Positions 43,965-53,556 are shown, numbered from the stretch's first letter. The stretch is DNA of 64,000 nt from Botrimarina colliarenosi (GCF_007859955.1 NZ_SJPR01000001.1:389806-453805), one strand, 5' to 3'. Numbers and translations: made by a program. Notes: generated by a model not told the origin, from the letters alone.

Positions 43965-45365
43965 TTAACGCCGCACCGTGACGACGCGCAGGTCGCAGAC
44001 GTTCGTGTGGGTCGGCCCCGTCATCAGCAACGCGTCGACTGATGCGAAGAGCGGGTAGGCGTCGTTGCGGCGGAGGGGGTCGGCGAGGTCGGCGCCGGCG
44101 AGGCGGGCGGCGATCGCTTCGTCGAGCATCGCCCCGGCGGCGTCGGTCGGGCCGTCTTCGCCGTCGGTGCCGCCCGACACGAGCGCGACGCCGTGGCAGT
44201 CGCCAAGCTCGGCGAGGGCCGCGAGCGCCAACTGCTGGTTGCGGCCCCCTTTGCCTCGGATGTCGGCCGGGGCGAGCGTCACCGTCGGCTCGCCGCCGGT
44301 GATCAGGCAGTCGGGCTCGGTCGACGACGTGGCGTCGCGCATGCGCTCGGCCATCTGCGCCAGATGGCGGCCGACCCCTTCGGCGGGGCCCTCCGACTTG
44401 ATCGCACAGTCCATGGCGTGGCTGTAGCCGAGCCGTTCCGCCTCGACGCCGGCGGCGTCGACCGCGGTGGCGTTGTTGGCAAGGACGAGCGTTGTCGCCT
44501 CCGTGGTCAGCGGCGTGGGCTTCGTTCTGCCGCTGTCGTGGAGCGCGGCGACGACGCGCGATAGATCGGGGTGATCGAGTAATTCGAGACGCCGCAGCAC
44601 CGCGAGCGCGTCGGCGGGCGTCGACGCCGGCTCGACCGTCGGGCCGCTGGCGATCAGGTCGAGCGGGTCGCCGAGCACGTCGGACATCACCAGCGTCACG
44701 AGCCGGCCAGCGCGGCAGGCGCGGGCGAGGCCGCCCCCTTTGACGCGGCTGAGGTGTTGGCGGACGACGTTGAGCTCGTCGATCGACGCCCCCGCCGCCG
44801 CCAGGAGCCGGGCGACCGCGACCTTGTCATCGAGCGACAGCCTCGCGGCCGGCGCCGGGAGCAGGGCCGAACCGCCCCCCGATAGCAGGCAGATCACCAC
44901 GTCGTCGGGCGACGCGTCGCCGACGAGCCGCAGCATCTGGGCCGTCGCGGCGGCGCCCTCCGGACGCGGCTCGTTGACGCCCGGCGGTCGTCCCCCGACG
45001 AGTTTGATCGCCCCGGTCGGTCCGACGCAGTCGGCCGGCACGCTGAGGAGCCCGGCGACCTGGCCCGCCTCAACCAGCGGAGCGAGCGCGGCCTCGAAGC
45101 CACGGGCCATCCCGGCGCCCGCCTTGCCGCCGCCGACAACGATCAGCCGCGAACTTGGCGCCAGGTCGACATCAACGGCGTCGCCACGGGTCGTTTCGAT
45201 CGAGAGTCGCCAACGGCCTTGGTGGATCGCTTCGAGGTGGATCGCCTCGGCTAGAAGCCGCTCGGGGGCGACCGCCGCGACACCGGCCCGCCAGATCCGG
45301 ACGGCGTCGTCAAGGAGACTGCGTTGGTCGGTCGCTTGGCCGCCCGTCACCGATCCCCCCGTCAT
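43965..45365 (-). CDS. glycerate 2-kinase (DUF4147/MOFRL)
   Basis: A 466-residue type-2 glycerate kinase. The N-terminal DUF4147 part has SSRLIVVGGGKAGAGMARG, LLSGGGSALLPAPAARLSLD and LARACRAGRLVTLVMSDVLG. The C-terminal MOFRL part has CLITGGEPTVTLAP, GKGGRNQQLALAAL and LVSGGTDGEDGPTDAAGA. It phosphorylates D-glycerate to 2-phosphoglycerate. The ATG at 45365 overlaps the stop of rpiB (ATGA), so the two are coupled; the 69 codons upstream that stay open lie inside rpiB and are not used. The order rpiB-glycerate kinase suggests sugar-acid and pentose salvage. Confidence 0.94.
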   Translation of the reverse strand: MTGGSVTGGQATDQRSLLDDAVRIWRAGVAAVAPERLLAEAIHLEAIHQGRWRLSIETTRGDAVDVDLAPSSRLIVVGGGKAGAGMARGFEAALAPLVEAGQVAGLLSVPADCVGPTGAIKLVGGRPPGVNEPRPEGAAATAQMLRLVGDASPDDVVICLLSGGGSALLPAPAARLSLDDKVAVARLLAAAGASIDELNVVRQHLSRVKGGGLARACRAGRLVTLVMSDVLGDPLDLIASGPTVEPASTPADALAVLRRLELLDHPDLSRVVAALHDSGRTKPTPLTTEATTLVLANNATAVDAAGVEAERLGYSHAMDCAIKSEGPAEGVGRHLAQMAERMRDATSSTEPDCLITGGEPTVTLAPADIRGKGGRNQQLALAALAELGDCHGVALVSGGTDGEDGPTDAAGAMLDEAIAARLAGADLADPLRRNDAYPLFASVDALLMTGPTHTNVCDLRVVTVRR

Positions 45366-45826
45366 TCGGCCGTTTGCGGTCGGCAGCAGGTCGCCTCGAT
45401 GGACTTCACCTTGTCGAGCCGGCGGGCGTGGCGGCCCCCCTCGAACTCGGTGCCGATCCAGACCTCGACCATCCGCTCGGCGACCCGGGCGCTGAGCAGG
45501 TCGGCCGACATGCAGAGGATGTTGAGGTCGTTGTGGCGGCGGCTGATCTCGGCGGTGACCTCGTCGCTGCACGGCGCGGCGCGGACGCCGGGGTACTTGT
45601 TGGCGGCGATCGCCATGCCGATGCCCGTCCCGCAGATCAATACGCCCCGGTCGATCAGGCCATCGCTCAGCTTCTTGGCGACAATCGCCGCGAAGTCGGG
45701 GTAATCGACGCTATCGGTACCGTCGGCGCCGTCGTCGGTGACGTCGTGACCCAGCCCTTGAAGCTTGGAGATAACGCCCCTCTTGAGGTCCACGCCACGG
45801 TGGTCGCTGGCGACGGCGATACGCAT
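45362..45826 (-). CDS. rpiB: ribose 5-phosphate isomerase B
   Basis: A 154-residue RpiB. The start MRIAVASDHRGVDLKRGVI, the catalytic Cys in VLICGTGIGMAIAANK and the RAAPCSDEVTAEISRRHNDLN segment are typical. It interconverts ribulose 5-phosphate and ribose 5-phosphate (some members act on allose 6-phosphate). It overlaps the glycerate kinase gene by 4 bp and starts 76 bp after the TsaC/phosphatase fusion gene, all on the minus strand. Confidence 0.95.
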   Translation of the reverse strand: MRIAVASDHRGVDLKRGVISKLQGLGHDVTDDGADGTDSVDYPDFAAIVAKKLSDGLIDRGVLICGTGIGMAIAANKYPGVRAAPCSDEVTAEISRRHNDLNILCMSADLLSARVAERMVEVWIGTEFEGGRHARRLDKVKSIEATCCRPQTAE

Positions 45827-45901
45827 CGTAATTTGTCCGGGTAGGAAGTCAGAAAAGGGGGCGTGGGGCGGCGTTGGGGGGAGGACCCGGTGGGGACCGG
45901 G

Positions 45902-47038
45902 TCAGCCCGCTCGTAACTCGGCGAGGATCGCCGCGGCGTGGTGTTCGACGCCCCGTTCGATCTGCTCGGCGCATCGCTGGTAAACTTCCAGAGGCCCGCC
46001 GATCGGGTCGCTGATCGCGCCGCCTGACGCGTCTACTAGCTTGACACGCCCCGCCGCCTCAGGCCAGAGGCTGAGGATCGATTCTACGTGCGAGGGGGTC
46101 ATCGCGATCAGCAGATCGGCTTGCCGAACCAGGTGCTCGGTCAGTTGCTGGGCCGCGTGGCCGTCGGCCGACATCCCTTGCTGGCGAAGGACTTCCGCCG
46201 TTTCGGGGCTGGCAGGGCTGCCCACCGCCGCAGCGATTCCGGCCGACGCGATCATGACGCCGCTCGACTCGAGCTCGTCCTCGGCCACGCCCAACCCCTC
46301 CGCCAGACGCCGCCGCATGACCACCTCGGCCAGCGGGCTGCGGCAGGTGTTTCCCGTGCAAACGAAGACGACGAGCATGCGAGAGAGCCGTTCGAGGGTG
46401 GGGCGACCGACCACGCCTTCGCGGAGCACGTCGAAACCCGTTGGGGTGATCCTGACGACCGACGAGGGCTGGCCGTACCGCGCCGGACCGTCGTCGAGCA
46501 CCAGCGAGAGCTTGTCGCCGAGGGCGTCGACGCACTGCTGGGCGGTTGTGGCGTCGGGTTCGCCGGTCTGGTTGGCGCTGGTCAGGGCGATCGGCCCGGC
46601 CAGCATCCGCAGGATGTCTTGCACCAGCTGGTTCGCGGGAGAACGGAGACCGACCGTCCCGTTCGGGCAGATATAGGGGAGAACCGCCGCCGGGAGCCGG
46701 CTGATGAGGCCCTCGTCGCGATTGGCGTCGACGACCAGCGTCACCGGCCCGGGCCAGCAGCGGCGGGCGAGCCGGCGGGCGGTGGGGTTCCACCCGGGGG
46801 CGTAGTCCTCGGCGTCCTCGGCGCTCTTGATCGCCAGGGCGAAGGGCGAGGCGGCGTCGCGTCCCTTGGCCGCGGCGAGGCGGGCGACCGCGTCGGGATG
46901 GGTCGCGCTGGCCGCGATGCCGTAAACCGTCTCGGTCGGCAGGGCGACGAGTTCCCCCTCGGCGAGGGCCTGGACGGCCCGGTGCACCACATCGCGGGCG
47001 TCGTCCGCTCGGGAGACGTTGATGACAAGGGGCGGCAT
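45902..47038 (-). CDS. fusion of TsaC-like threonylcarbamoyl-AMP synthase and LMW protein phosphatase
   Basis: A 378-residue two-domain protein. Residues 1 to ~210 are a Sua5/YrdC/TsaC domain (GELVALPTETVYGIAASA, WPGPVTLVVDAN, GTVGLRSPAN, ALTSANQTGEPDATT), which makes threonylcarbamoyl-AMP for tRNA t6A. Residues 221-378 are a low-molecular-weight phosphatase: P-loop VCTGNTCRS with nucleophile Cys227 and Arg233, and general acid Asp344 in DPIGG. The P-loop Thr231 matches YwlE-type protein-arginine phosphatases rather than tyrosine phosphatases, which usually have Ile there. The ATG at 47038 is preferred over the longer frame start at 47119. It precedes rpiB, like the Bacillus ywlC-ywlE-ywlF group. 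Confidence 0.9.
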   Translation of the reverse strand: MPPLVINVSRADDARDVVHRAVQALAEGELVALPTETVYGIAASATHPDAVARLAAAKGRDAASPFALAIKSAEDAEDYAPGWNPTARRLARRCWPGPVTLVVDANRDEGLISRLPAAVLPYICPNGTVGLRSPANQLVQDILRMLAGPIALTSANQTGEPDATTAQQCVDALGDKLSLVLDDGPARYGQPSSVVRITPTGFDVLREGVVGRPTLERLSRMLVVFVCTGNTCRSPLAEVVMRRRLAEGLGVAEDELESSGVMIASAGIAAAVGSPASPETAEVLRQQGMSADGHAAQQLTEHLVRQADLLIAMTPSHVESILSLWPEAAGRVKLVDASGGAISDPIGGPLEVYQRCAEQIERGVEHHAAAILAELRAG

Positions 47039-47211
47039 GGCGGAGGCGTGAACAGAGCCGGCTATCGCTCCGGCCGGTGGCGTAAGTCGAGACCTGGATT
47101 CTATTTGTTGCGAAAACAAGCGGTCAACTAGGCGGCGCGGTCCGGCGGAGGTTGCCTAGACAACTCGCTCGCTTGCCCGACTCCCCTCTTACAGTGACAA
47201 TCGACTGACGT

Positions 47212-47229
47212 CAGGCCCGATTGGGCCTG
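47212..47229. repeat. hairpin in leader of NHL lipoprotein gene
   Basis: CAGGCCC (47212-47218) and GGGCCTG (47223-47229) form a perfect 7-bp stem with loop GATT, ending 27 nt before the ATG at 47257. It lies in the leader between the divergent TsaC-fusion and NHL genes and may affect translation or mRNA stability. Confidence 0.5.
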
Positions 47230-47256
47230 GGCGATCGCCCCTCCAGGCCCGACGGC

Positions 47257-48261
47257 ATGACTGACCCCGCGTCTGACGCCGTCCACGGCCGCCACCTACG
47301 TGGACCCGTCAGCGGCCCCATCGGCCGCCGTGCTTGGCTCGTCGGCGTCGGAGCCGCTTTCGCGGCGGGCTGCTTGAGAGACGCACCCCCGGTCAGCGAG
47401 GGCGCCTCCCTCGCCCGGCTCGACAAGGTCTGGGGCGTCCATGGCATCGCCGGCGAGCGGATGCACAAACCCCGCGCCATGGCGATCGGGCCCGACGACC
47501 GGCTCTACCTGGTCGATTTCACCGCCCGCATCCTCGTCTACGACACCGACGGCGAGTTCCTCCAAAGCTGGCAAACCCCCGACAGCAAGAGCGGCCGGCC
47601 GACCGGCCTGACGTTCGACCCCGTCGCCAACGAACTGCTGGTCGCCGACACGCACTACTACCGCGTCCTGGCCTACACGCCCGATGGCGTGCTCAAAGAA
47701 GACCGTACCGTGGGGGGCGTCAACGGCAAGGCGCCGGGCGAATTCGGCTTTGTCACCGACGCCGTACGGGATTCGGCCGGCTGTCTCTACGTCAGCGAGT
47801 ATGGCGACAACGACCGGGTGCAGAAGTTTTCACCCCAGGGGGAGTTTCTCACCCAGTGGGGATCGCACGGCACCGACGAGCTGCAGTTCAAGCGGCCGCA
47901 GAACCTGCTCGTCGACCCGCAGGACCGCGTCTGGGTCTGCGACGCCTGCAACCACCGCCTCAAGGCGTTTAGCCCTGACGGCGAACTCCTTTTCAGCTGG
48001 GGCGTCGAAGGCTCGGGCCCCGGCGAGCTCTACTACCCGTACGACATGGTGATGGACCCGGCCGGGGACCTCTACGTCGTCGAGTACGGCAACCACCGCG
48101 TGCAGAAGTTCACCCAGGCGGGCGAATCGCTCGGCGTCTGGGGCGAGCAAGGCTCGGGGCCGGGGCAGCTCTGGTCGCCTTGGGCGCTGGTGCTCGATAG
48201 CTTGGGGCGGTTGCATGTGCTCGATACACAGAATCATCGTGTGCAGAGGGTGATTGTGTAG
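47257..48261 (+). CDS. NHL-repeat lipoprotein
   Basis: A 334-residue lipoprotein. A twin-arginine-like GRRAW and a hydrophobic stretch end in AAFAAGC (lipobox, Cys about residue 40). The rest is an NHL-type six-bladed propeller with repeated phrases such as KPRAMAIGPDDRLYLVDF, LLVADTHYYRVLAYTPDG, RPQNLLVDPQDRVWVCDA and DLYVVEYGNHRVQKFTQAG. NHL propellers bind proteins or ligands; some are lyases. The ATG at 47257 is preferred. It precedes the VWA cluster on the same strand with 111 bp between. Confidence 0.88.
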   Translation: MTDPASDAVHGRHLRGPVSGPIGRRAWLVGVGAAFAAGCLRDAPPVSEGASLARLDKVWGVHGIAGERMHKPRAMAIGPDDRLYLVDFTARILVYDTDGEFLQSWQTPDSKSGRPTGLTFDPVANELLVADTHYYRVLAYTPDGVLKEDRTVGGVNGKAPGEFGFVTDAVRDSAGCLYVSEYGDNDRVQKFSPQGEFLTQWGSHGTDELQFKRPQNLLVDPQDRVWVCDACNHRLKAFSPDGELLFSWGVEGSGPGELYYPYDMVMDPAGDLYVVEYGNHRVQKFTQAGESLGVWGEQGSGPGQLWSPWALVLDSLGRLHVLDTQNHRVQRVIV

Positions 48262-48283
48262 GTTGTCCGACGACTTGCGGTAC

Positions 48284-48313
48284 ACCACCGACGACTAACG
48301 TCGCCGGCTCGCC
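48284..48313 (+). repeat. dispersed ACTAACGT..GCCGGCTCGCC element, copy
   Basis: Positions 48284-48313 carry ACCGACGACTAACGTCGCCG followed by GCTCGCC. The same sequence occurs at 53526-53553 (same strand), 52683-52710 (opposite strand) and, diverged, inside the DUF1844 gene at 35107-35137. Here it lies between the NHL gene and the heptamer array that leads the VWA gene. Confidence 0.85.
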
Positions 48314-48320
48314 AGCGGTT

Positions 48321-48369
48321 ACTTCCCACTTCCCACTTCCCACTTCCCACTTCCCACTTCCCACTTCCC
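48321..48369. repeat. 7-bp tandem repeat, seven copies, at VWA gene start
   Basis: Seven perfect copies of ACTTCCC occupy 48321-48369 and end 3 bp before the TTG start of the VWA gene, where the ribosome binding site should be. The C/T-rich array has no Shine-Dalgarno character. A change in copy number would alter the distance from promoter to start, not the frame. Confidence 0.93.
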
Positions 48370-48372
48370 ACC

Positions 48373-51300
48373 TTGTTCTCCCGCTCGCTTGCCTTCGACA
48401 GCCCTTGGTGGCTCGCCCTGCTGGCGCTGTTGCCGGTGTTGTGGGCGCTTAGCTACCGCGGCCTGTCCGGTCTGGGCACGTGGCGGCGCTTCGGGGCGTT
48501 GGCGTTTCGGTCGATCGTGTTCACGCTGGTCGTCTTCGCGCTGGCCGACGCCCAGTTCCGCAAGACGACCGACCGGGTGACGGTCCTCTACCTGCTCGAC
48601 CAGTCGCTGAGCATCCCCGAGGCGCAGCGGGAGGCGATGCGGTCGCTCGTCAACGGCTTGGTGCGCGAGCACCGCCGCGACGACAAACAGGACCGGGCCG
48701 GCGTGGTCGTCTTCGGCGCCGACTCGGAGGTCGAGATCCCGCCGATCGACTTCAACTACGAGATGTCGCGGATCGAGTCGCTCGTCGACCGTCGGGCCAC
48801 GAACTTGGCGGGGGCGATGGAGCGGGCCATGTCGCTCTTCCCGTACGACTCGGCCAAGCGCGTCGTCCTGGTGACCGACGGCAACGAGAACGCCGGCGAC
48901 GCCCTCCGGCAGGCGCGGGCGATGGCCGACGCGGGCGTGAGCGTCGACGTGCTGCCGACACCGCTGATCGCTCGCAGCGAGACGGCGGTCGACAAGATCG
49001 CGTTGCCGTCGGACGTGCGGCTCGACCAACCGTTCGAGGCGCGGATTGTCATCGACCATCAGGCCGACGCCGGCTCGAGCGCCAAGGGACAGCTCCGCAT
49101 CGTCCGCAAGACGGGCGACGTCGAGCAGGTCATCTCCGAGGGGCCCGTCACGCTGAAGCCCGGCAAGAACGTCTTTAGCGTCCGCGAGACGATCGACCGG
49201 GCCGACTTCTATACCTACGAGGCGCGGTTTGTCCCCGACAACGCCGCGGGGGACGCGTCGGCGCAGAACAACGTCGCCACGGCCTTCACCCACGTCCGCG
49301 GCAAGGGGCAGGTCCTCTTCATCGAAGACTGGGAGCACCCGGGCGAGTTCGACCGCGTCGTTGATGGCCTGCAGCGCGAGGGCCTCGAGGTGACGCTCCG
49401 CCAGTCGAACCAGTTGTTCGCCAACCTGGCCGAGTTGCAGCGGTACGACTCGGTGGTGCTCGCCAACACGCCCCGCACCAGCGGCTTCGGCGACGACCTG
49501 CCGGGCGAAGGGGGCGTGACGGTCGTCACGGACGCCCTCTCAGGGTTCAGCGACGAGCAGGTCGAGATGCTGGTCCGCAACACCGAGGAGCTGGGCTGTG
49601 GCTTGGTGATGCTCGGCGGCGATCGCAGCTTCGGCGCCGGCGGCTGGGACGATTCGCCGCTCGAGAAGGCGATGCCGGTCGACTTCGAGATCAAAGCCGC
49701 CAAGGTGACGCCGGTCGGCGCGCTGGCGATGATCATGCACGCCAGTGAGATCGCCCAGGGGAACTACTGGCAGAAGCGGATCGCGATCGAGGCGGTCGAC
49801 ACGCTCGGCCCCCGCGACTACGCCGGCCTGCTCACTTGGCAGCCCGCCGGCGACCAGTGGCTGTGGGGGCAGTCGCAGGGGGGGATGATCCCGGTCGGCC
49901 CGTCGCGACAGAACATGAAGGCCCGCGTCGATCGGCTGAGTGTCGGCGACATGCCTGAGTTCGACCCCGGCATGAAGGTCGCCGCCGCGGCGTTCGCGAA
50001 GCTCAGCACCGCCAACCCGGCGCCGGCGATCAAGCACATGATCATCATCTCGGACGGCGACCCGTCGCCGCCGACCGGGGCGACCATCGCTTCACTCAAG
50101 AAGCAGAAGGTCCGCGTCACCACCGTGGCGGTCGGCGCCCACGGCCCCGCGGGGCACTCCACCATGGAGCAGATCGCCAAGCAGACCGGCGGCAAGTACT
50201 ACGTCGTCCGCAACGCGGCCGCCCTCCCGAAGATCTACCAGCGCGAGGCGCGGCGGGTCTCGCGGCCGCTGGTGCGTGAGCTCGCGCCCGCCGAGTCGCC
50301 CGTCAAGACGCTTGAGCACGAGATCGTCCGCGGCGTCAGCGAGAACTTCCCGCCGACCTCGGGCTTCGTCATGACGACGCTCAAAGACAGCTCGCTGGTG
50401 GAAGTGATCCTCCGCTCGCCCGTGCCGACCGACGCCGAGAGCTCGACGATCCTGGCGGCGTGGACCTATGGCCTGGGCAAGTCGGTCGCCTTCACCACCG
50501 ACGCCGGCGCCCGTTGGTCCGACGCCTGGACCGAGTGGGAGGACTACGACCGCTTCTTCTCGCAGATGGTCCGCTGGTCGATGCGGCCCACCGGCGACAC
50601 CGGCAACTTCACGATCTCGACCGACGTCGTCGATGGCAAAGCGCGGGTCGTCGTCGACGCCCTCGACAAGAACGACGAGTTCCTCGACCTGCCGGCGATT
50701 GGCGGCGCGGCGGTTCGGCCCGACCTCGGCTCGTCGCCGCTCGACTTCCGCCAGGTGGCGCCGGGCCGTTATGTCGCCGAAGTCGAAGCGGACGACCCGG
50801 GCAGTTACATGATCGTCGTCAGCCCCGGCGCCGGTCAGGGCGTGCTCCGCACCGGCGTCAACGTCGGCTACAGCGACGAGTTCCGTGACCGCACAACCAA
50901 CGTCGCGCTGCTCGACTCGATCGCCGGGCTCGAAGCGAAGGGGGGCGCCGAGGGAGAGGACATCGCCACCGCAACCGGGTTCGAACTCACCGGCCTCGAC
51001 GCGGCCAACGAGATCGCCCTGTCGGACGCCTACGACCCCTACCGCCGCGACCTGCCGCCCGCCGTCGCGAGCCAACCGATCTGGCCGCTGATGGTGCTGC
51101 TGGCGAGCTGCGTCTTTGTCGCGGACGTCTTCATCCGCCGCGTGCAGGTGAACCTCGCCTGGGTCGGCCCGCTGCTGTCCGCGACCAAGCGGCGCCTGTT
51201 CGGCGGCGAAGAGCGCGAGCCGCAGGCCGAGACGATGGCCCGCCTCCGCAGCCGCAAGGCGGAGGTTCGCGAAACGTCCACCGCCGCCGGCTCGACGCGT

Positions 51301-51510
51301 TTCGAAGCCTCCGACGAAACGCCGCCGAGCGCCGACGCCTCGCCGCTCGACGAACTCCGCACCCCGACCGGCGCCACGCCCAAGAAGCCGACCACGCCGC
51401 CGAAGCAATCGCTCGCTTCCGACGCGAAACCGACCGAAGAGGGTTACACTTCGCGACTGCTCAAAGCGAAGCGCGACGCGATGAAAGACCGTGACACAAA
51501 GGACAAGTGA
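48373..51510 (+). CDS. large VWA membrane protein with GATase1-like domain
   Basis: A 1045-residue membrane protein with a TTG start. Two N-terminal helices (residues ~12-30 and 42-60) are followed by a von Willebrand A domain with a MIDAS (D76, S78, S80 in LLDQSLS; T~142; D in LVTDGNENAG). A glutamine-amidotransferase-like region follows (ELGCGLVMLGGDRSFGAGG, residues ~405-425) and then a second VWA-like strand (MIIISDGDPSPP). One helix (~902-920, WPLMVLLASCVFVADVFI) precedes a charged, disordered ~125-residue tail. This architecture is typical of planctomycete proteins in MoxR clusters. It probably acts with the MoxR ATPase 147 bp downstream. Confidence 0.88.
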   Translation: MFSRSLAFDSPWWLALLALLPVLWALSYRGLSGLGTWRRFGALAFRSIVFTLVVFALADAQFRKTTDRVTVLYLLDQSLSIPEAQREAMRSLVNGLVREHRRDDKQDRAGVVVFGADSEVEIPPIDFNYEMSRIESLVDRRATNLAGAMERAMSLFPYDSAKRVVLVTDGNENAGDALRQARAMADAGVSVDVLPTPLIARSETAVDKIALPSDVRLDQPFEARIVIDHQADAGSSAKGQLRIVRKTGDVEQVISEGPVTLKPGKNVFSVRETIDRADFYTYEARFVPDNAAGDASAQNNVATAFTHVRGKGQVLFIEDWEHPGEFDRVVDGLQREGLEVTLRQSNQLFANLAELQRYDSVVLANTPRTSGFGDDLPGEGGVTVVTDALSGFSDEQVEMLVRNTEELGCGLVMLGGDRSFGAGGWDDSPLEKAMPVDFEIKAAKVTPVGALAMIMHASEIAQGNYWQKRIAIEAVDTLGPRDYAGLLTWQPAGDQWLWGQSQGGMIPVGPSRQNMKARVDRLSVGDMPEFDPGMKVAAAAFAKLSTANPAPAIKHMIIISDGDPSPPTGATIASLKKQKVRVTTVAVGAHGPAGHSTMEQIAKQTGGKYYVVRNAAALPKIYQREARRVSRPLVRELAPAESPVKTLEHEIVRGVSENFPPTSGFVMTTLKDSSLVEVILRSPVPTDAESSTILAAWTYGLGKSVAFTTDAGARWSDAWTEWEDYDRFFSQMVRWSMRPTGDTGNFTISTDVVDGKARVVVDALDKNDEFLDLPAIGGAAVRPDLGSSPLDFRQVAPGRYVAEVEADDPGSYMIVVSPGAGQGVLRTGVNVGYSDEFRDRTTNVALLDSIAGLEAKGGAEGEDIATATGFELTGLDAANEIALSDAYDPYRRDLPPAVASQPIWPLMVLLASCVFVADVFIRRVQVNLAWVGPLLSATKRRLFGGEEREPQAETMARLRSRKAEVRETSTAAGSTRFEASDETPPSADASPLDELRTPTGATPKKPTTPPKQSLASDAKPTEEGYTSRLLKAKRDAMKDRDTKDK

Positions 51511-51516
51511 CAACTG

Positions 51517-51615
51517 ATTCCCCCTCCCCCTTGTGGGGAGGGGGTAGGGGAGGGGGGAGACGCCGGGTACCCGATTCACCCCCTCCCCCTGCCCCTCCCC
51601 ACAAGGGGGAGGGGA
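51517..51615. repeat. C-rich palindromic element, copy 2 of 3
   Basis: Left arm 51517-51557 and right arm 51578-51615 are imperfect reverse complements made of CCCCCTCCCCCTTGTGGGGA-type sequence. It lies between the VWA stop and the moxR start. It belongs with copies at 22301-22465 and 56737-56867. The longest frame of the moxR gene runs through it, but those codons only spell repeat-derived Pro/Gly peptides. Confidence 0.88.
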
Positions 51616-51656
51616 GACCTGAAAAACAACGCCAACTAATACCCGACGAAATCGCA

Positions 51657-52673
<1,017 letters not shown>

Positions 52674-52790
52674 GAAATGGCTGGCGAGCCGGCCACGTTA
52701 GTGGTCGGTGTACTTGAGGCGGCGTTTAGGAAAGGAGATGGGGGGATGTTGGTGATAGGGGGGATGGAGCTGCCGCTCCGGCGGTAGGCT

Positions 52791-52879
52791 GTAGGCCGTG
52801 ACAGGCGCCAGCGCGGTTACGGCAGAGCGGTGATGAAGAAGCAATTGCCGTAACTTCGCTGGAGCTTGTTACGGCCTAC
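52791..52879. repeat. 34-bp inverted repeat upstream of the DUF4375-like gene
   Basis: Left arm 52791-52824 (GTAGGCCGTGACAGGCGCCA and on) pairs with right arm 52846-52879 (ends TTACGGCCTAC) with a 21-bp loop; about 28 of 34 positions match. It ends 19 bp before the ATG of the gene at 52899 and may form part of its leader. Confidence 0.85.
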
Positions 52880-52898
52880 ACCTTGCACAGGGTAACCA

Positions 52899-53330
52899 AT
52901 GCACGACGATGCCACTCAGGAGCGGTGGAGCCGGCTTTGTAAGAAGTGGTCAGATGAAGGCTATTCTGCGCTCTCACCTGCAGAAAAAGTCTGGCTGAAT
53001 GTACGGGCAATCATTGATTCAACGAGCGATGGCGGCCTCATCAGCTATTTCTACAACAGTGGCGCGGACGATTACGACGACATGATGGCTGCTTTGGGGA
53101 CGCTAGGAGCCTCAAATATCCAATCAGAAGTAAAGAGAGTTGCAGCCCTTTTCCCTTCCCCTATGCCGGAAGACATCGACGTTCGCAATGACGTGATTGG
53201 CTCGTGGTCAGACGAAGACTTTGCAAGAGACCAATTTCTGGACGAAGTTGATGAGCGTCTCTTCGCACTGTTTGATGATCTGGAGGATAAGCTTGACGCA
53301 TTCATCAAGGAACAGGGACTCATGAACTAG
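52899..53330 (+). CDS. DUF4375 (DMP19-like) protein
   Basis: A 143-residue acidic protein. The segments SPAEKVWLNVRAIIDSTSDG, GLISYFYNSGADDYDDMMAA and the acidic end match the DUF4375/DMP19 family (DNA-mimic type proteins, about 140 residues). DMP19 of Neisseria mimics DNA and blocks a transcription factor; that function cannot be assumed here. Composition is clearly more AT-rich than all neighbours, and the gene sits inside an inverted-repeat block between moxR and DUF58, both signs of acquisition. Confidence 0.72.
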   Translation: MHDDATQERWSRLCKKWSDEGYSALSPAEKVWLNVRAIIDSTSDGGLISYFYNSGADDYDDMMAALGTLGASNIQSEVKRVAALFPSPMPEDIDVRNDVIGSWSDEDFARDQFLDEVDERLFALFDDLEDKLDAFIKEQGLMN

Positions 53331-53556
53331 ACCAAGCATTTAGCGGCAAGCCCATACGTTTACATGGGCATGCTTCCCGGTTAACCGTGTATCCACTTCA
53401 TATGGCCATTAAAGAGTGGCCATGGCACCCAAAGATAACTTCGACCACCACACCGGAGCGGTAGCTCCATCCCCTCATCCCCAATTCATCCCCCCCATCT
53501 CCCTTCCTAACGCCCCCACCAAAAACACCGACCACTAACGTGGCCGGCTCGCCGAC

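Larger units (their letters stand above)
52683..53553. mobile_element. putative inverted-repeat-bounded insertion carrying a DUF4375-like gene
   Basis: The left arm 52683-52781 and right arm 53453-53553 are imperfect inverted repeats of about 100 bp. Both outer ends carry the dispersed ACTAACGTGGCCGGCTCGCC motif, and both inner ends carry GGATGGAGCT-CCGCTCCGG. The 671 bp between holds a second 34-bp inverted repeat and one AT-richer gene (52899-53330). The block splits moxR from DUF58, which are normally adjacent. There is no transposase, so this would be a non-autonomous element. The arms are seen; the mobile nature is inferred. Confidence 0.5.
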
